Shown: piece by piece, positions 1-9,902 of the stretch | How positions within the stretch are numbered: position 1 is the stretch's first letter | How the letters are laid out: every line of letters begins with the position of its first letter | From: Littorina saxatilis | Lineage: Eukaryota > Mollusca > Gastropoda > Littorinimorpha > Littorinidae | Reading direction: 5' to 3' | DNA length: 64,000 bases | Assembly: GCF_037325665.1 (NCBI RefSeq) | Contig: NC_090253.1 | Coordinates: forward strand, 3,727,867 to 3,791,866 | The notes under the pieces: model-generated | What the model was told of the DNA's origin: nothing | The model's input: only the letters and a program-made list of their open reading frames with translations | The model's database searches: none | Translations under genes and position numbers: made by a program

Positions 1-42
1 AGAAGAAGAAAACAAATGAAGCAGGTCGCTATTTTAAGATCT

Positions 43-225
43 GAGAAACAAAGGGATGTAAGCGCTCCAAATGCATGACAAGTGTAATAGAGTAAGTGAG
101 GATGAAAGTCGCTTGTTTATTCCAATGCTTCTTATTCTCTCAGGGCCCATGAGACTGGTTCCACATTATAACTTTCTCTATTACATTTCAATGGCAGTTA
201 GAGTGTTTACTTCCCTTTGTTTCTG
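43..225. mobile_element. MITE-like element, AAACAAAGGG termini
   Basis: The inverted ends are GAGAAACAAAGGGATGTAA at 43 and TTACTTCCCTTTGTTTCTG ending at 225. A half copy lies at 2091-2165 and a complete one at 38241-38479, with the same ends and the internal 'CTCTAAATGCAT...AATAGAGT' theme. No coding capacity. The superfamily is not clear. Confidence 0.65.
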
Positions 226-348
226 GGAACCTCTCAAAAATCAAAATGTTGTGTGCGGCTATACCTGTGAGTTAATGGGATTAGGGGAATGTTTTTCAGT
301 GTAAATCGTCGAATCATTTACCATAGATCTGTCCAGGCTTTCTTAATA

Positions 349-552
349 CAGTGGTACCCGCAATGTACATCCCCTCCCGTGAGAGGACACCTTGCAAGAA
401 AGGACGCTGACTGTTGTGCCGTTTTCTATTTGCATAAAAACCATCTACCTGTCATGACAGGCCACCTGCAATGCAGGGACACCTTGGGTTGGTCCCAAGG
501 CTGTCCTTTTGTCACATGGTTTTTGTATATATATATTAAAGTGATTCCGCTG
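349..552. mobile_element. MITE-like element with CAGTGGTACC end (pogo/Tigger-type tip)
   Basis: It starts TA|CAGTGGTACCCG at 349 and shares GGACACCTTG and GCAATGCAGGGACACC motifs with the complete copy at 52466-52625. The right end (about CGCTG|TA at 552) is degenerate. Non-coding. Confidence 0.5.
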
Positions 553-711
553 TAGAGTATATGATCTCTCTAACCTTAAGTAGTTAGTTGCTTTTGTCAT
601 GTCAGAAGTCAGAGATAATTGTTTTTTGGGTGTTTTTTTCCAAGTGGAAATTGTTCATAGTCTTGGTACACATAAAAAGATTAATAAATGTTTTTTTCTC
701 TTATGTTTCAG

Positions 712-3700
712 ATTTCTGTTGGTGGTTGCTTTATTATTTCTGGCTGTACACAACATGTTTTGGATGGCCAGAGAAGGTAAATAAGAGTGTTCACTTGTTT
801 TAATTACAGAAGTCAATGATATCTCACTCTGTCTAAGTTTTTCTCAGAAATGCAGAATCTGAATACGTTTTAATCTGTCTCTCCAATACTTAACATATTA
901 CAGGATCTGGATATTCTCTGTCCATTGCTTTGGTGGTGGTCTAGATAGAACCAGGCTAACCCTAACTCGAAACAAGATGTCAGTAACTTGTCTTTGGGGA
1001 GAGTAACAGACGAGGGTGGCTTCACAGATGAAAGGCCCACACTGTCTCAGATCTGCTCAGGCTTTTAAGCAGAAGCTACTAAAGTTAGAACATTGACACT
1101 CCGTAAGTTGTTCAAATTTGCCTGTCATGATTTAGATTTTCATGTTCCATGGTATCTTTAATGTTAACTTTTTACGATGAAAAGACACTTGTATGGCTAT
1201 TTCTGCACATTTTCTGAAGAAAACAAATCCTGTCAGCGTCCGTATGAGCCTGCAATTGGTAAAATATGCAAGGCCATTCCTGCAATTGGTAAAATATGCA
1301 AGGCCATTCCTGCAATTGGTAAAATATGCAAGGCCATTCCTGCAATTGGTAAAATATGCAAGGCCATTCCTGCAATTGGTAAAATATGCAAGGCCATTCC
1401 TGCAATTGGTAAAATATGCAAGGCCATTCCTGCAATTGGTAAAATATGCAAGGCCATTCCTGCAATTGGTAAAATATGCAAGGCCATTCCTGCAATTGGT
1501 AAAATATGCAAGGCCATTCCTGCAATTGGTAAAATATGCAAGGCCATTCCTGCAATTGGTAAAATATGCAAGGCCATTCCTGCAATTGGTAAAATATGCA
1601 AGGCCATTCCTGCAATTGGTAAAATATGCAAGGCCATTCCTGCAATTGGTAAAATATGCAAGGCCATTCCTGCAATTGGTAAAATATGCAAGGCCATTCC
1701 TGCAATTGGTAAAATATGCAAGGCCATTCCTGCAATTGGTAAAATATGCAAGGCCATTCCTGCAATTGGTAAAATATGCAAGGCCATTCCTGCAATTGGT
1801 AAAATATGCAAGGCCATTCCTGCAATTGGTAAAATATGCAAGGCCATTCCTGCAATTGGTAAAATATGCAAGGCCATTCCTGCAATTGGTAAAATATGCA
1901 AGGCCATTCCTGCAATTGGTAAAATATGCAAGGCCATTCCTGCAATTGGTAAAATATGCAAGGCCATTCCTGCAATTTGACAGATTAGAAACAAATCCTG
2001 CCATCATCCATACGAAAGAATATTTGTACTGTAAGAAGATCTGCTTTAAACTTCCGAGAATTGCTGAAACTTTCATGACCATTTCAGCATCTGAGAAACA
2101 AAGGGAAGTAAGCCCTCTAGATGCATGCAACATGTGCAACAGAGTAAATGCTTAGCTTACTCTATTGCACATGTGACATATACATTTACAGCGCTAACTT
2201 ACCTTGGTTTCACAGATCCATATGCTCAATATAACAACATTTTTGTATGGTACCACTTTATGGTGTACGTCCTCAGGTAATACTGTGATTTGTCTTCATC
2301 AGGTGTGATCAGCGACGCAGCGTTCTGTACACTGTGCATGGTGGGTAATACTGTGATTTATCTTTTCCAGGTGTAATCAGCGACGCAGCGTTCTGTGCCC
2401 TGTGCATGGTGGGTAATACTGTGATTTGTCTTCATCAGGTGTGATCAGCGACGCAGCGTTCTGTACCCTGTGCATGGTGGGTAATACTGTGATTTGTCTT
2501 CATCAGGTGTGATCAGCGACGCAGCGTTCTGTACCCTGTGCATGGTGGGTAATACTGTGATTTATCTTTTCCAGGTGTAATCAGCGACGCAGCGTTCTGT
2601 ACCCTGTGCATGGTGGGTAATACTGTGATTTATCTTTTCCAGGTGTAATCAGCGATGTAGCGTTCTGTACCCTGTGCATGGTGGCAGTGTTGGGAGCTAT
2701 GTCTGTGGAGACTCAGCAGATCAGACAACCTCTTCCTACCCCTTTACAATGGTTCAATGGAGAGACGAGTCGTACAAAGGAGTAAGTCTTTAAATAAGAT
2801 ACATTAGGGAAACAATTTAAGAGCTCATTGTAGAAGGGATGTTAAAGTGGAAGTCAGAGAGTTATAACTTTAAGGCTGCACTTAATTGAGTCCGAAGTCA
2901 CCTTCGCAAAGACTTTGCGACGTCTTTTTACCGGAAATTCAGTGCCAAAGCTTAGTGAAGTAGACTTCGCAAAGTCACGTCACCTATGTGATGTGATATG
3001 AAAAAAAGTTTGAAGACGGGGGGGGGGGGGGGGGGGGGGGTATTAGTGTCAGTAGCAAGTATCACTGGATAAGATATGCATGAGCAATAAAGGAAAAGGT
3101 ATAAAGCACTGAAAGCAGAAAGAAATAGGGTTTCTGTGTGCATCTGCTTGTTTTCTTACACCAGCACATCAGAATATTCTTTGTTTGCTTTCAGATTAAG
3201 TTAAAAGGCAGTACATTATTTTGCTAATTTTAACACCATACGGTTTATAAATTAAAGGTTTGAATGGGTGATTTGAATTGTGTGAGTTACAGGTATGATG
3301 CTGCACCAAGAAGAGCTGTTGATCTCATCATATCCATACTCACCATGCACTCTGGTCAGTGGGAGTTTACATGCATATTTCATTTCATACACTGTTATAC
3401 TCAACTCATACTCATAACATTTTATTGATCCAACAAAGGAAATTAAATTGGTCATCAGCACATATAGGTCATTAATTAATAATTATAAAAGAAGAAGAGA
3501 AGAAAATTTATAAAACCCATGATAACAAAAAAATATCTAAAGTAATATATGTACAACTACAATACCCTTTTTACTTGCACACTTGACACACCGACACACC
3601 AACACACATGCATACATACCTACATACATACCTACATACATACATACATACATACATACATACATACATACCGTGTGACTTGGAATAATAGGCCGTGAAC

Positions 3701-6700
3701 GGTGGATGCAGCGCCTATAGGCTGTTGATCTACTGGCCGATGTGAATGCGTGATATATTGTGTAAAAAATTCCATCTCACACAGCATACGCGCTTTGAAC
3801 TTCGGATAAGGCGCTATATAAATACCCGTTATTATTATTATTATTATTATGTGGAACCCACTTTATCTCATTGTCTCCCAGGTACGGATATATCCGTACC
3901 CACTCATATGGCTCTATCTGACCAGGTACGGATATATCCGCTCAGACTGTTAGCTTCAGTCGCTTCCTGTTATGTCCATCTAACGCCTGCATTCCAGTGT
4001 GTTAATACTGTACACAGTTACTACACAGTTACTACAATGAGCGCTTCTGGGCTGATAACGCCAGACAACTCCTGTCATCTTGCCGCCAGGTTCCGCCTGT
4101 TACCATTGTCTTTTTACCGTATAAAATGCACGACTTACACACAAACTGTTACCAAAGCGACATGCTATTTGGGACCAATGCACGTTTTTACATTTAGTCA
4201 AGTTTTGACTAAATGTTTTAACATTGAGGGGGAATCGAAACGAGGGTCGTGGTGTATGTGTGTCTGTGTGTGTGTGTGTAGAGCGATTCAGAGTAAACTA
4301 CTGGACCGATCTTTATGAAATATTACATGAGAGTTCCTGGGCATGATATCCCCAGACGTTTTCTTCATTTTTTCAATAAATGTCTTTGATGACGTCATAT
4401 CCGGCTTTTTGTAAAAGTTGAGGCGGCACTGTCTCATTTTTTAATAAAATTGATTGAAATTTTGGCCAAGCAATCTTCGACGAAGGGTGGACTTTGGTAT
4501 TGCATTTCAGCTTAGAGGCTTAAAAATTAATTGATAATTTTGGTCATTAAAAATCTAAAAATTGTAATTAAAATTATTTTTTTATAGAACGATCCTAAAA
4601 CAATTTCATCTTATTTGTCATTATTTGCTGATTCCAAAAACATATAAATATGTTATATTCGGATTAAAAACAAGCTTTGAAAATTAAAAATATAAAAATT
4701 ATGATTAAAATAAAATTTCTGAAATAGATTTAAAAACAATTTCATCTTATTCCTTGTCGGTTCCTGATTCCAAAAACATATAGATATGATATGTTTGGAT
4801 TAAAAACACGCTCAGAACAAGCTGTGGAAAAAATGCAGTGCGTTCAGTTTCATTCTGTGAGTTCGACTGAGCTTGACTAAATGTTGTATTTTCGCCTTAC
4901 GCGACTTGTTTTCCTTCTCGTGTGATCTTGCCGCGAGGTTCCGCCTGTTACCAGCCGAAAGAAAGAAGGGGCATAACCTCACCAGAACCGCCCATTCTGA
5001 GTGACCTGCTGCAGCACAGCTGGTCTCGGCTAAAAAAAAACTTGGTCAACATAGGTGGGGTAGAAAGTGTTAAGACCTCCAAGGATGAGTTGTTATTTTG
5101 TGTATCTTTTATGGCAGTGGTTTGTCTTTTGCTAACAATACATAATATTTCATGGGAAAATGATGACAGTGGAATTAAACAGTCCTGTAGATTGCAACTC
5201 CTTGATTCCCACCTGTGTGTTTATATATTAAAACGTCTGCCTTTGAAACAAAGAAAGACAATGGCCTGTTTTTTGATAGGTCAGGAGCTTCTTTATTTTA
5301 CTTTCTTTTTTGAAATACACAACACATCTTATTCTTCTTCTTTTTTTCTTTTTTTTCTTTTTTCTTTTTTTTTACATTTGTGACCTCTGCCTTTGATACA
5401 AAGGAAGACAGTGGCCTTTTTTTTGATAGGTCAGGAGTTTCAGTAATTTACTTTCCTTTTTTTGGATAGGTCAGGAGTTTCAGTAATTTACTTTCCTTTG
5501 TTTGGATAGGTCAGGAGTTTCAGTAATTTACTTTCCTTTTTTTGGATAGGTCAGGAGTTTCAGTAATTTACTTTCCTTTGTTTGGATAGGTCAGGAGTTT
5601 CAGTAATTTACTTTCCTTTTTGAAACACGTAATAGATCTTTTTCTTCTTTTTTTAATTTAATTTTTGTTTGAACTAATGTATGCCTTTTTTAAATTTGAA
5701 AACAGCTGCAGGTAGCAGGGGTGTGAGCTACCTGCTGAATGTTGTCATCACGCCTTTCTTCCTGCTGTCGCTGGCTTTCCGGCTCTACAGTATCATCTTC
5801 ATCGTCAGTAAAGTCACCAAAAACTTTTTCCAAACTGAGGTAAAGAGAGAACATTGATCCCTGCTTACAATTTGTACCTGAGTTTCAGCACGCTTTTGTT
5901 GTTATTTATTAGTTGTTTTTTTTTTAAGAAGATAGGTTGAGTCATGGAGGCTACGACAAGTATGTAGACTCATTATGTCAATAATAAAATAAAATATTTA
6001 AAGCTCTTGAGTCTTTTTTCATTTGACTTCTCCACAACATTTAAATGAATTAGGAGCTGCTTTCCTTTGTTTCCATAGAAACGCTGAGGCAAGCCTACAA
6101 TGTCACGTGTAGCTTGCATCAGTGTTACTATCGAAAAGCAAGAAAAAAAAACAAGGGAAAGCAACTCTCCAAAACCCATAAAAACCAAAGTTAATTCCGG
6201 AATTCGCCTTTCTACCGTGAGTGGCTGTTAAAGAAGTCCATTGATGATAGCCATGCAATAACCTGCCAACAACCATCAATATCAATCAATATGAAGCTTA
6301 TATAGCGCGTATTCCGTGGGTACAGTTCTAAGCGCTTGTCGAAGAGTTGTCAACACAGGACTAACAAAGAAACTAACATCTACAGACGGACACGAACCCT
6401 ATCACACACTAGCAAACCCTGATAAACATACAACAAACAAATGTTTAACAACAATGTACACATCAATAGCTAGGTCCAAACAAAATGATATTAAGCACAA
6501 AGTAAACACCTCTCACAGAGCACAGCACAAGAATGTCTTTTGGGGCACAACACATCACGTCGAGCATGAAAGTCGCAGCCAGCTACGAGAAGAACTGAGT
6601 CTTCAACCTACTCTTGAACGCGTCAAGAGAGGGGCTCTGGCGAAGCTCAACCTACTATGCACTGTTCTTAAAAAAAACTGTGCTCTAAATCTAAATATAA

Positions 6701-7029
6701 TCTAAACTTCTATGTTTTAACAGGAGGAGCAGGAAATAACCATTCTGAACGAGGACGACATCCTGGACCCCATGGCTCCGTGGCGCTCACCCGTGCTGCT
6801 CAAACTCTCCATCATCTTGATGCTGACCCAGCTGACCGTTCTCTTCCTGTGGCAGGCCAGCGGTCAGTACCTGGCCGGACTTGACCGCTGGATGCCCTTC
6901 TCGCAACAGGTGTGGCCGCAGCAGGTGATGATGGGACGCTTGGTGCAGATCGGATCTGTGTGTGGCTTTTACATCTGGAGGTTGTACTGTGCAGATGCCT
7001 GGATTTGGTGTGAGTGGTTGACACCGTGA
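712..7029 (+). CDS. multi-pass membrane protein, 3' part of gene, family not recognised
   Basis: Four exons fit by splice sites and reading phase: 712-776, 2643-2781, 5716-5839 and 6724-7029. They follow acceptors TTTCAG, TTCCAG, AGGTAG and TAACAG and precede donors GTAAAT, GTAAGT and GTAAAG. Phases join as 1, 2 and 0 without a stop. The protein has hydrophobic spans FLLVVALLFLAVHNMFW, AFCTLCMVAVLGAMSV, LLNVVITPFFLLSLAFRLY and VLLKLSIILMLTQLTVLFLW, and a weaker one at MGRLVQIGSVCGFYIW. An acidic loop (EEQEITILNEDD) starts the last exon. The start of the gene lies left of the window, so it is partial. The end is uncertain: the TGA at 7027-7029 may be real, or the GTGTGAG at about 7007 may act as a donor. 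Introns hold the 30-bp array, a SINE tail and a ~0.8 kb repeat. I cannot name the family; the evidence is phase, splice sites and membrane composition. Confidence 0.7.
1249..1976. repeat. perfect 30-bp minisatellite, about 24 copies
   Basis: The unit is CCTGCAATTGG followed by TAAAATATGCAAGGCCATT, repeated about 24 times with no visible difference. Because 30 is divisible by 3 and the unit has no stop in several frames, it produces ORFs of 250-335 aa on both strands. I judge these to be artefacts. It lies in the first intron of the membrane-protein gene (777-2642). Confidence 0.95.
2091..2165. mobile_element. half copy of the AAACAAAGGG MITE
   Basis: It begins CTGAGAAACAAAGGGAAGTA, matching the left end of the element at 43-225. 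It then runs into a short palindrome (GTGCAACAGAGTAA / TTACTCTATTGCAC). Confidence 0.55.
2276..2683 (+). repeat. six-copy 68-bp tandem array of acceptor + mini-exon + donor
   Basis: The unit starts at 2276, 2344, 2412, 2480, 2548 and 2616. The last copy is the 5' edge of the true exon 2643-2781. Each earlier copy keeps an AG acceptor, a 42-nt open stretch encoding GVISDAAFCTLCMV, and a GTAATA donor, so it looks like a symmetric phase-1 mini-exon (2303-2344, 2371-2412, 2439-2480, 2507-2548, 2575-2616). Two acceptor types occur, TTCATCAG and TTTTCCAG. The introns between adjacent units would be only 26 nt, too short for ordinary splicing. Only single or non-adjacent units could be included. It may simply be a minisatellite born from an exon edge. 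Confidence 0.85.
2885..3671. repeat. intronic short palindrome, poly-G tract and CATA microsatellite
   Basis: This stretch of the second intron has an imperfect inverted pair around GACTTTGCGA / GACTTCGCAAAGTC (2890-2985), a 22-base G run (3019-3040) and a (CATA)n tract at about 3604-3671. No exon was found here. Confidence 0.6.
3672..3850 (+). mobile_element. SINE/LINE 3' end with GCGCTATATAAAT and (ATT)n tail
   Basis: The end 'AAGGCGCTATATAAATACCC' followed by (ATT)n is a repeat tail seen also, in variant form, at about 6285 (reverse), 18000, 18410 (reverse) and 52215 (reverse). It is non-coding and probably mobilised by an L2/CR1-type LINE (inference). Confidence 0.6.
4186..4910 (+). mobile_element. 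~0.8 kb interspersed repeat, family A (TTTAGTCAAG)
   Basis: It starts with the near palindrome TTTAGTCAAGTTTTGACTAA and the block GGGGGAATCGAAACGAGGGT. It ends GCTTGACTAAATGTTGTATT ... GCCTTACGCGACTTG. Near-complete copies lie at 28905-29795 (-) and 46827-47690 (+); partial ones at 35965-36600 (-) and 58430-58890 (-). All have A/T-rich interiors with 'TTCCAAAAACATATA' blocks and a TGACGTCA palindrome where that part is kept. No ORF, so it is probably a non-autonomous element of unknown class. Confidence 0.8.
5421..5620. repeat. 40-bp minisatellite, five copies
   Basis: The unit TTTGGATAGGTCAGGAGTTT plus CAGTAATTTACTTTCCTTTG is repeated five times, with T/G variation at its end. It is in the intron just before exon 5716-5839. 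A looser copy precedes it near 5270. Confidence 0.9.
6255..6700 (-). mobile_element. SINE/LINE fragment, reverse orientation, 'CGCTATATAAGCTT' tail
   Basis: Read on the minus strand it ends GAATACGCGCTATATAAGCT TCATATTGATTG, a 3' tail of the L2-mobilised type. The remaining body up to about 6700 is non-coding. It sits in the intron before the last exon. Confidence 0.5.
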
Positions 7030-7512
7030 GGGGAGGGGTAGAGTGTAAGCGCTGTGTTGCTGGGAGGAAGAAAGCGAGAGGGACAGTGTCTGTGTTTGGG
7101 GTTTACATCTGGAGGCTTACTGTGCTGATGCCTGGATTTGGTGTGAGTGGTTGACACCGTGAGGGGAGGGGTTGAGGGGGGGTGTAAGCGCTGTGTTGCT
7201 GGGAGGAAGAAAACAAGAGGGACAGACAGAGAGACAGAATGATAGACAGCGAAAGAGATACAGACAGACAGATAGACAGAGAAAGTGAGTGAATAAGTGT
7301 GTGTGTGTGTGTGTGTGTGTGTGTTAATTTGGGTCCGACTAAACTACGCGCCAGCACGCACCAGCACGCGCTACCTTGAACCATAGCACTTATATACTTT
7401 ATTTTTATATTTCTAATTAGTTCATCGTCCATTCTCACATAATACAAAATTTCAAACTTCAATGATGAAAATTACGGAAGTTATGACGAGTTTTAGGAGA
7501 GAGTATGCACTA

Positions 7513-7742
7513 CTCTCAAGTCCGACGATTTCCGCCATTGACTAAACAACGCGCTACCACTTTGAAGTGGACGCTACCTTGATCCATAGTACTTACATAC
7601 TTTATTTTTATATTTCTGGATGGACGATGATCTAACAAGAAATATAAAAATAAAGTATGTAAGTGCTATGGATCAAGGTAGCGTCCACTCCAAAGTGGTA
7701 GCGCGCTGTTTAGTCAATGGCGGATATCGTCGGACTTGAGAG
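7513..7742. mobile_element. 230-bp fold-back element nested in the long-TIR transposon
   Basis: A near-perfect palindrome: CTCTCAAGTCCGACGATTTC at 7513 faces its inverted partner ending CTTGAGAG at 7742, with TA on both sides. Its inner arms (CATACTTTATTTTTATATTT) match the outer element's TIR, so it is a miniature relative of its own host element. Confidence 0.85.
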
Positions 7743-7744
7743 TA

Positions 7745-9130
7745 CAGCAGTCCCTCTCATGAACGGACACCCTTGGGCCATAGCAAAACTGTCCGTACAT
7801 TGCAGGTGTCCGGTCACGGGAGGGGTGACCACACCACCCCCTCCCCCATACACTCACACAGAGACACACAAACAACAGGATTGAGTCTATGCTAATCACT
7901 TCTTGTGGCTACTAAACAATAACAATAAACTCCTAATACTTCTTTAAACGTTCTGTAAAAATGATTTGTATGAAAAGTGTTGAAAAGAAGAGATAAAATA
8001 AATCCTCAAGGTAGTGAACACACTCACCATGCACTGACATACGAAAGCAGCCACACAAACACATCACAGAGGAGCGTGTGCAGATGCTTTGCAAGAATAA
8101 GCTTGAAAACCAGTTTGAATAAATAGCAGCAGATAGAGCTGCATGTCATAATCATGTAATTTATTTTTTTCTTGTCTGGCTTTATTGACTGCATGCCGAT
8201 CATGTGGCATGGCAGTGACTTTTCACTCTTCAGTCGGAAATACTCTGTACATAACACAGCTCCCACTCTCCCTCACTAATGCCTACCCCAAGCCGTGAGA
8301 ACTGATGCTTGGAAATTGTGTGGAAGAGTACACCTCTCTATTTCTCTCCAATGCTCTTCCTGCTGACATGCAGTGACACCGGACACCCACAGAGTTTAGC
8401 CAGCTACCCCTCCACCCCCACCCCCCTCCCTCTCTCTCACTCCCTCCAGCCATGTACTGTTGGGGACTGTGGACAGAGAGGCCAGCTGCACTGTTCACTC
8501 AGAGCAAAACCAGTTGACTGTGTCGTAACTTTTGACAAAGCAAGACAACTGAAGGGTTCATAGATTAGGCAACCCACTCACTGGTCAAGGCTGAGGGGAA
8601 ACAAGAGTATCTTGTCAATGAAAGAGGTTACACACAGACACACGATGCTGAGAACTGTGGCCGGTTTTTCACTCTCTTTCGCTCAGGACCTTCATCGACT
8701 GTGGTTTCTGTTGTTTACGTCCAACAGACAAGAATAAAGAGCTCAGTGCAGTGTCATGTTGGCATCTTCGCATACATGTACTCCACTCCTGACCAAAACT
8801 ACCCCCCCCCCCCCCCCCCCCTCCTGATGGGTACACGGGCACTCAAGTTATCAGTGACTGTCATCACGCCATTGCGGCTGTGATCTTTGTGCCAAGAGCC
8901 GGACTGCTCTGTTATCGATTTTGTTGTGGTGAAAATTTGACGATGGTCTGTCCGTACATTGGAGGTATGACCTGCTGTTGGGACCGAAAATGAGTGTCCG
9001 CGTCCACGTTTTGCAGGTGTCCGTTTAAGGGGGGGCAAATATAGAAGGAAAACACTCCGTGCCGAGCAAATGTGTCCGTACATGTCAGGTGTCCGCTCAC
9101 GCCGGGGGCCGTACATTGCAGGGACTGCTG
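7745..9130. mobile_element. TA-flanked element, CAGCAGTCCCT termini, pogo/Tigger-like, non-coding
   Basis: TA|CAGCAGTCCCT at 7745 faces AGGGACTGCTG|TA at 9130. Subterminal blocks GTCCGTACATTGCAGGTGTC recur several times (7787, 8949, 9080 and 9110 regions). The 1.39-kb interior has poly-C at about 8802-8821 and no transposase. A TA target and a CAG start fit the Tc1/mariner-pogo superfamily. Confidence 0.75.
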
Positions 9131-9790
9131 TAGTGCATAAGCTCTCCTTAAACTCGTCATAACTTCCGTAATATTCATCATTGAAGTTTGAAAGTTTGTA
9201 TTATGTAAGAATGGACGATGATCTAACAAGAAATATAAAAATAAAGTATATAAGTGCTATGGTTCAAGGTAGCGCGTGCTGGCGCGTAGTTTAGTCGGGC
9301 CGGTTAATTTTGTGTGTTTTACATCTGGATACTGTGCTGTGTTGATGCCTGGACTTGGTGTGAATGGTTGACACCATGAGGGGAGAGAAGGAGAATTGTT
9401 GGTAGTGGTGGGAGGACTCTTAGAGAGAGGGACAGTGTCTGTGTTTGGGTTTTTACATCTGCTGGCTTACTGTGCTGAAGCCGGGATTTGGTGTGATGGG
9501 GGAGTGTTTGTTGGTTGTGGTGCTGGGATGAGTCAGAGAGAGAGGGGGAGGAGGGGTTGGCGTGTTACATCTAATAGTAATACTGCACTGTATTGATGTC
9601 TTGATTTGGTGTGAGTGGTTGACACCATGAGGGGTGGGGTGGGGGGGAGGGGGGAGGAGTAAGCTTTGGCGTGTTGTGCTGGTGAGAGAGAGAGGGAGGT
9701 GTGTGTGAGTGTGGAGTGTGTTACATCTGGATACTGTACTGTACTGATGCCTGGACTTGGTGTGAGTGGTTGACACCATGAAGACAAGGA

Positions 9791-9856
9791 GGGGGAGAGG
9801 GAATGTTTGCTTTGTTGTGCTGGGAGGACTCTGAGAGAGAGTAAGAGAGAGAGAGA

Positions 9857-9902
<46 letters not shown>

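Larger units (their letters stand above)
7331..9302. mobile_element. long-TIR DNA transposon with exact 8-bp target duplication (MULE- or P-like), non-autonomous
   Basis: Flanked on both sides by GTTAATTT (7323-7330 and 9303-9310). The ends are inverted copies of about 165 bp: GACTAAACTACGCGCCAGCA near 7337 faces its reverse complement at about 9277-9297. An 8-bp duplication with long TIRs points to the Mutator-like or P superfamily, but this is inference because no transposase is present. The interior is occupied by two further insertions (7513-7742 and 7745-9130). Confidence 0.85.
7031..9790 (+). repeat. array of duplicated last-exon fragments, interrupted by a transposon
   Basis: The 3' edge of the membrane-protein exon (about 6967-7040, from TTTTACATCTGG to GTTGACACCGTGAGG) recurs at about 7102-7172, 9317-9385, 9450-9498, 9564-9635 and 9720-9785. 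Flanking sequence is carried along too (CAGTGTCTGTGTTTGG upstream; GCTGTGTTGCTGGGAGGA downstream), with a spacing near 140 bp in the first pair. The copies diverge by point changes and small indels, so the array is not very recent. The 7331-9302 transposon entered between the second and third copies. Copies carry no clear new acceptor, so they are more likely downstream or intronic duplications than alternative exons. Confidence 0.8.

Noticed and set aside
1132-2155. Long open frames (253-335 aa) on both strands over the 30-bp array
   Set aside because: They come only from a stop-free unit whose length is a multiple of three; all frames are open equally and flanks show no coding signal.
3746-4318. 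A 190-aa plus-strand ORF
   Set aside because: It runs through a SINE tail with (ATT)n, then into the family A repeat and a GT microsatellite, so it is composite repeat DNA.
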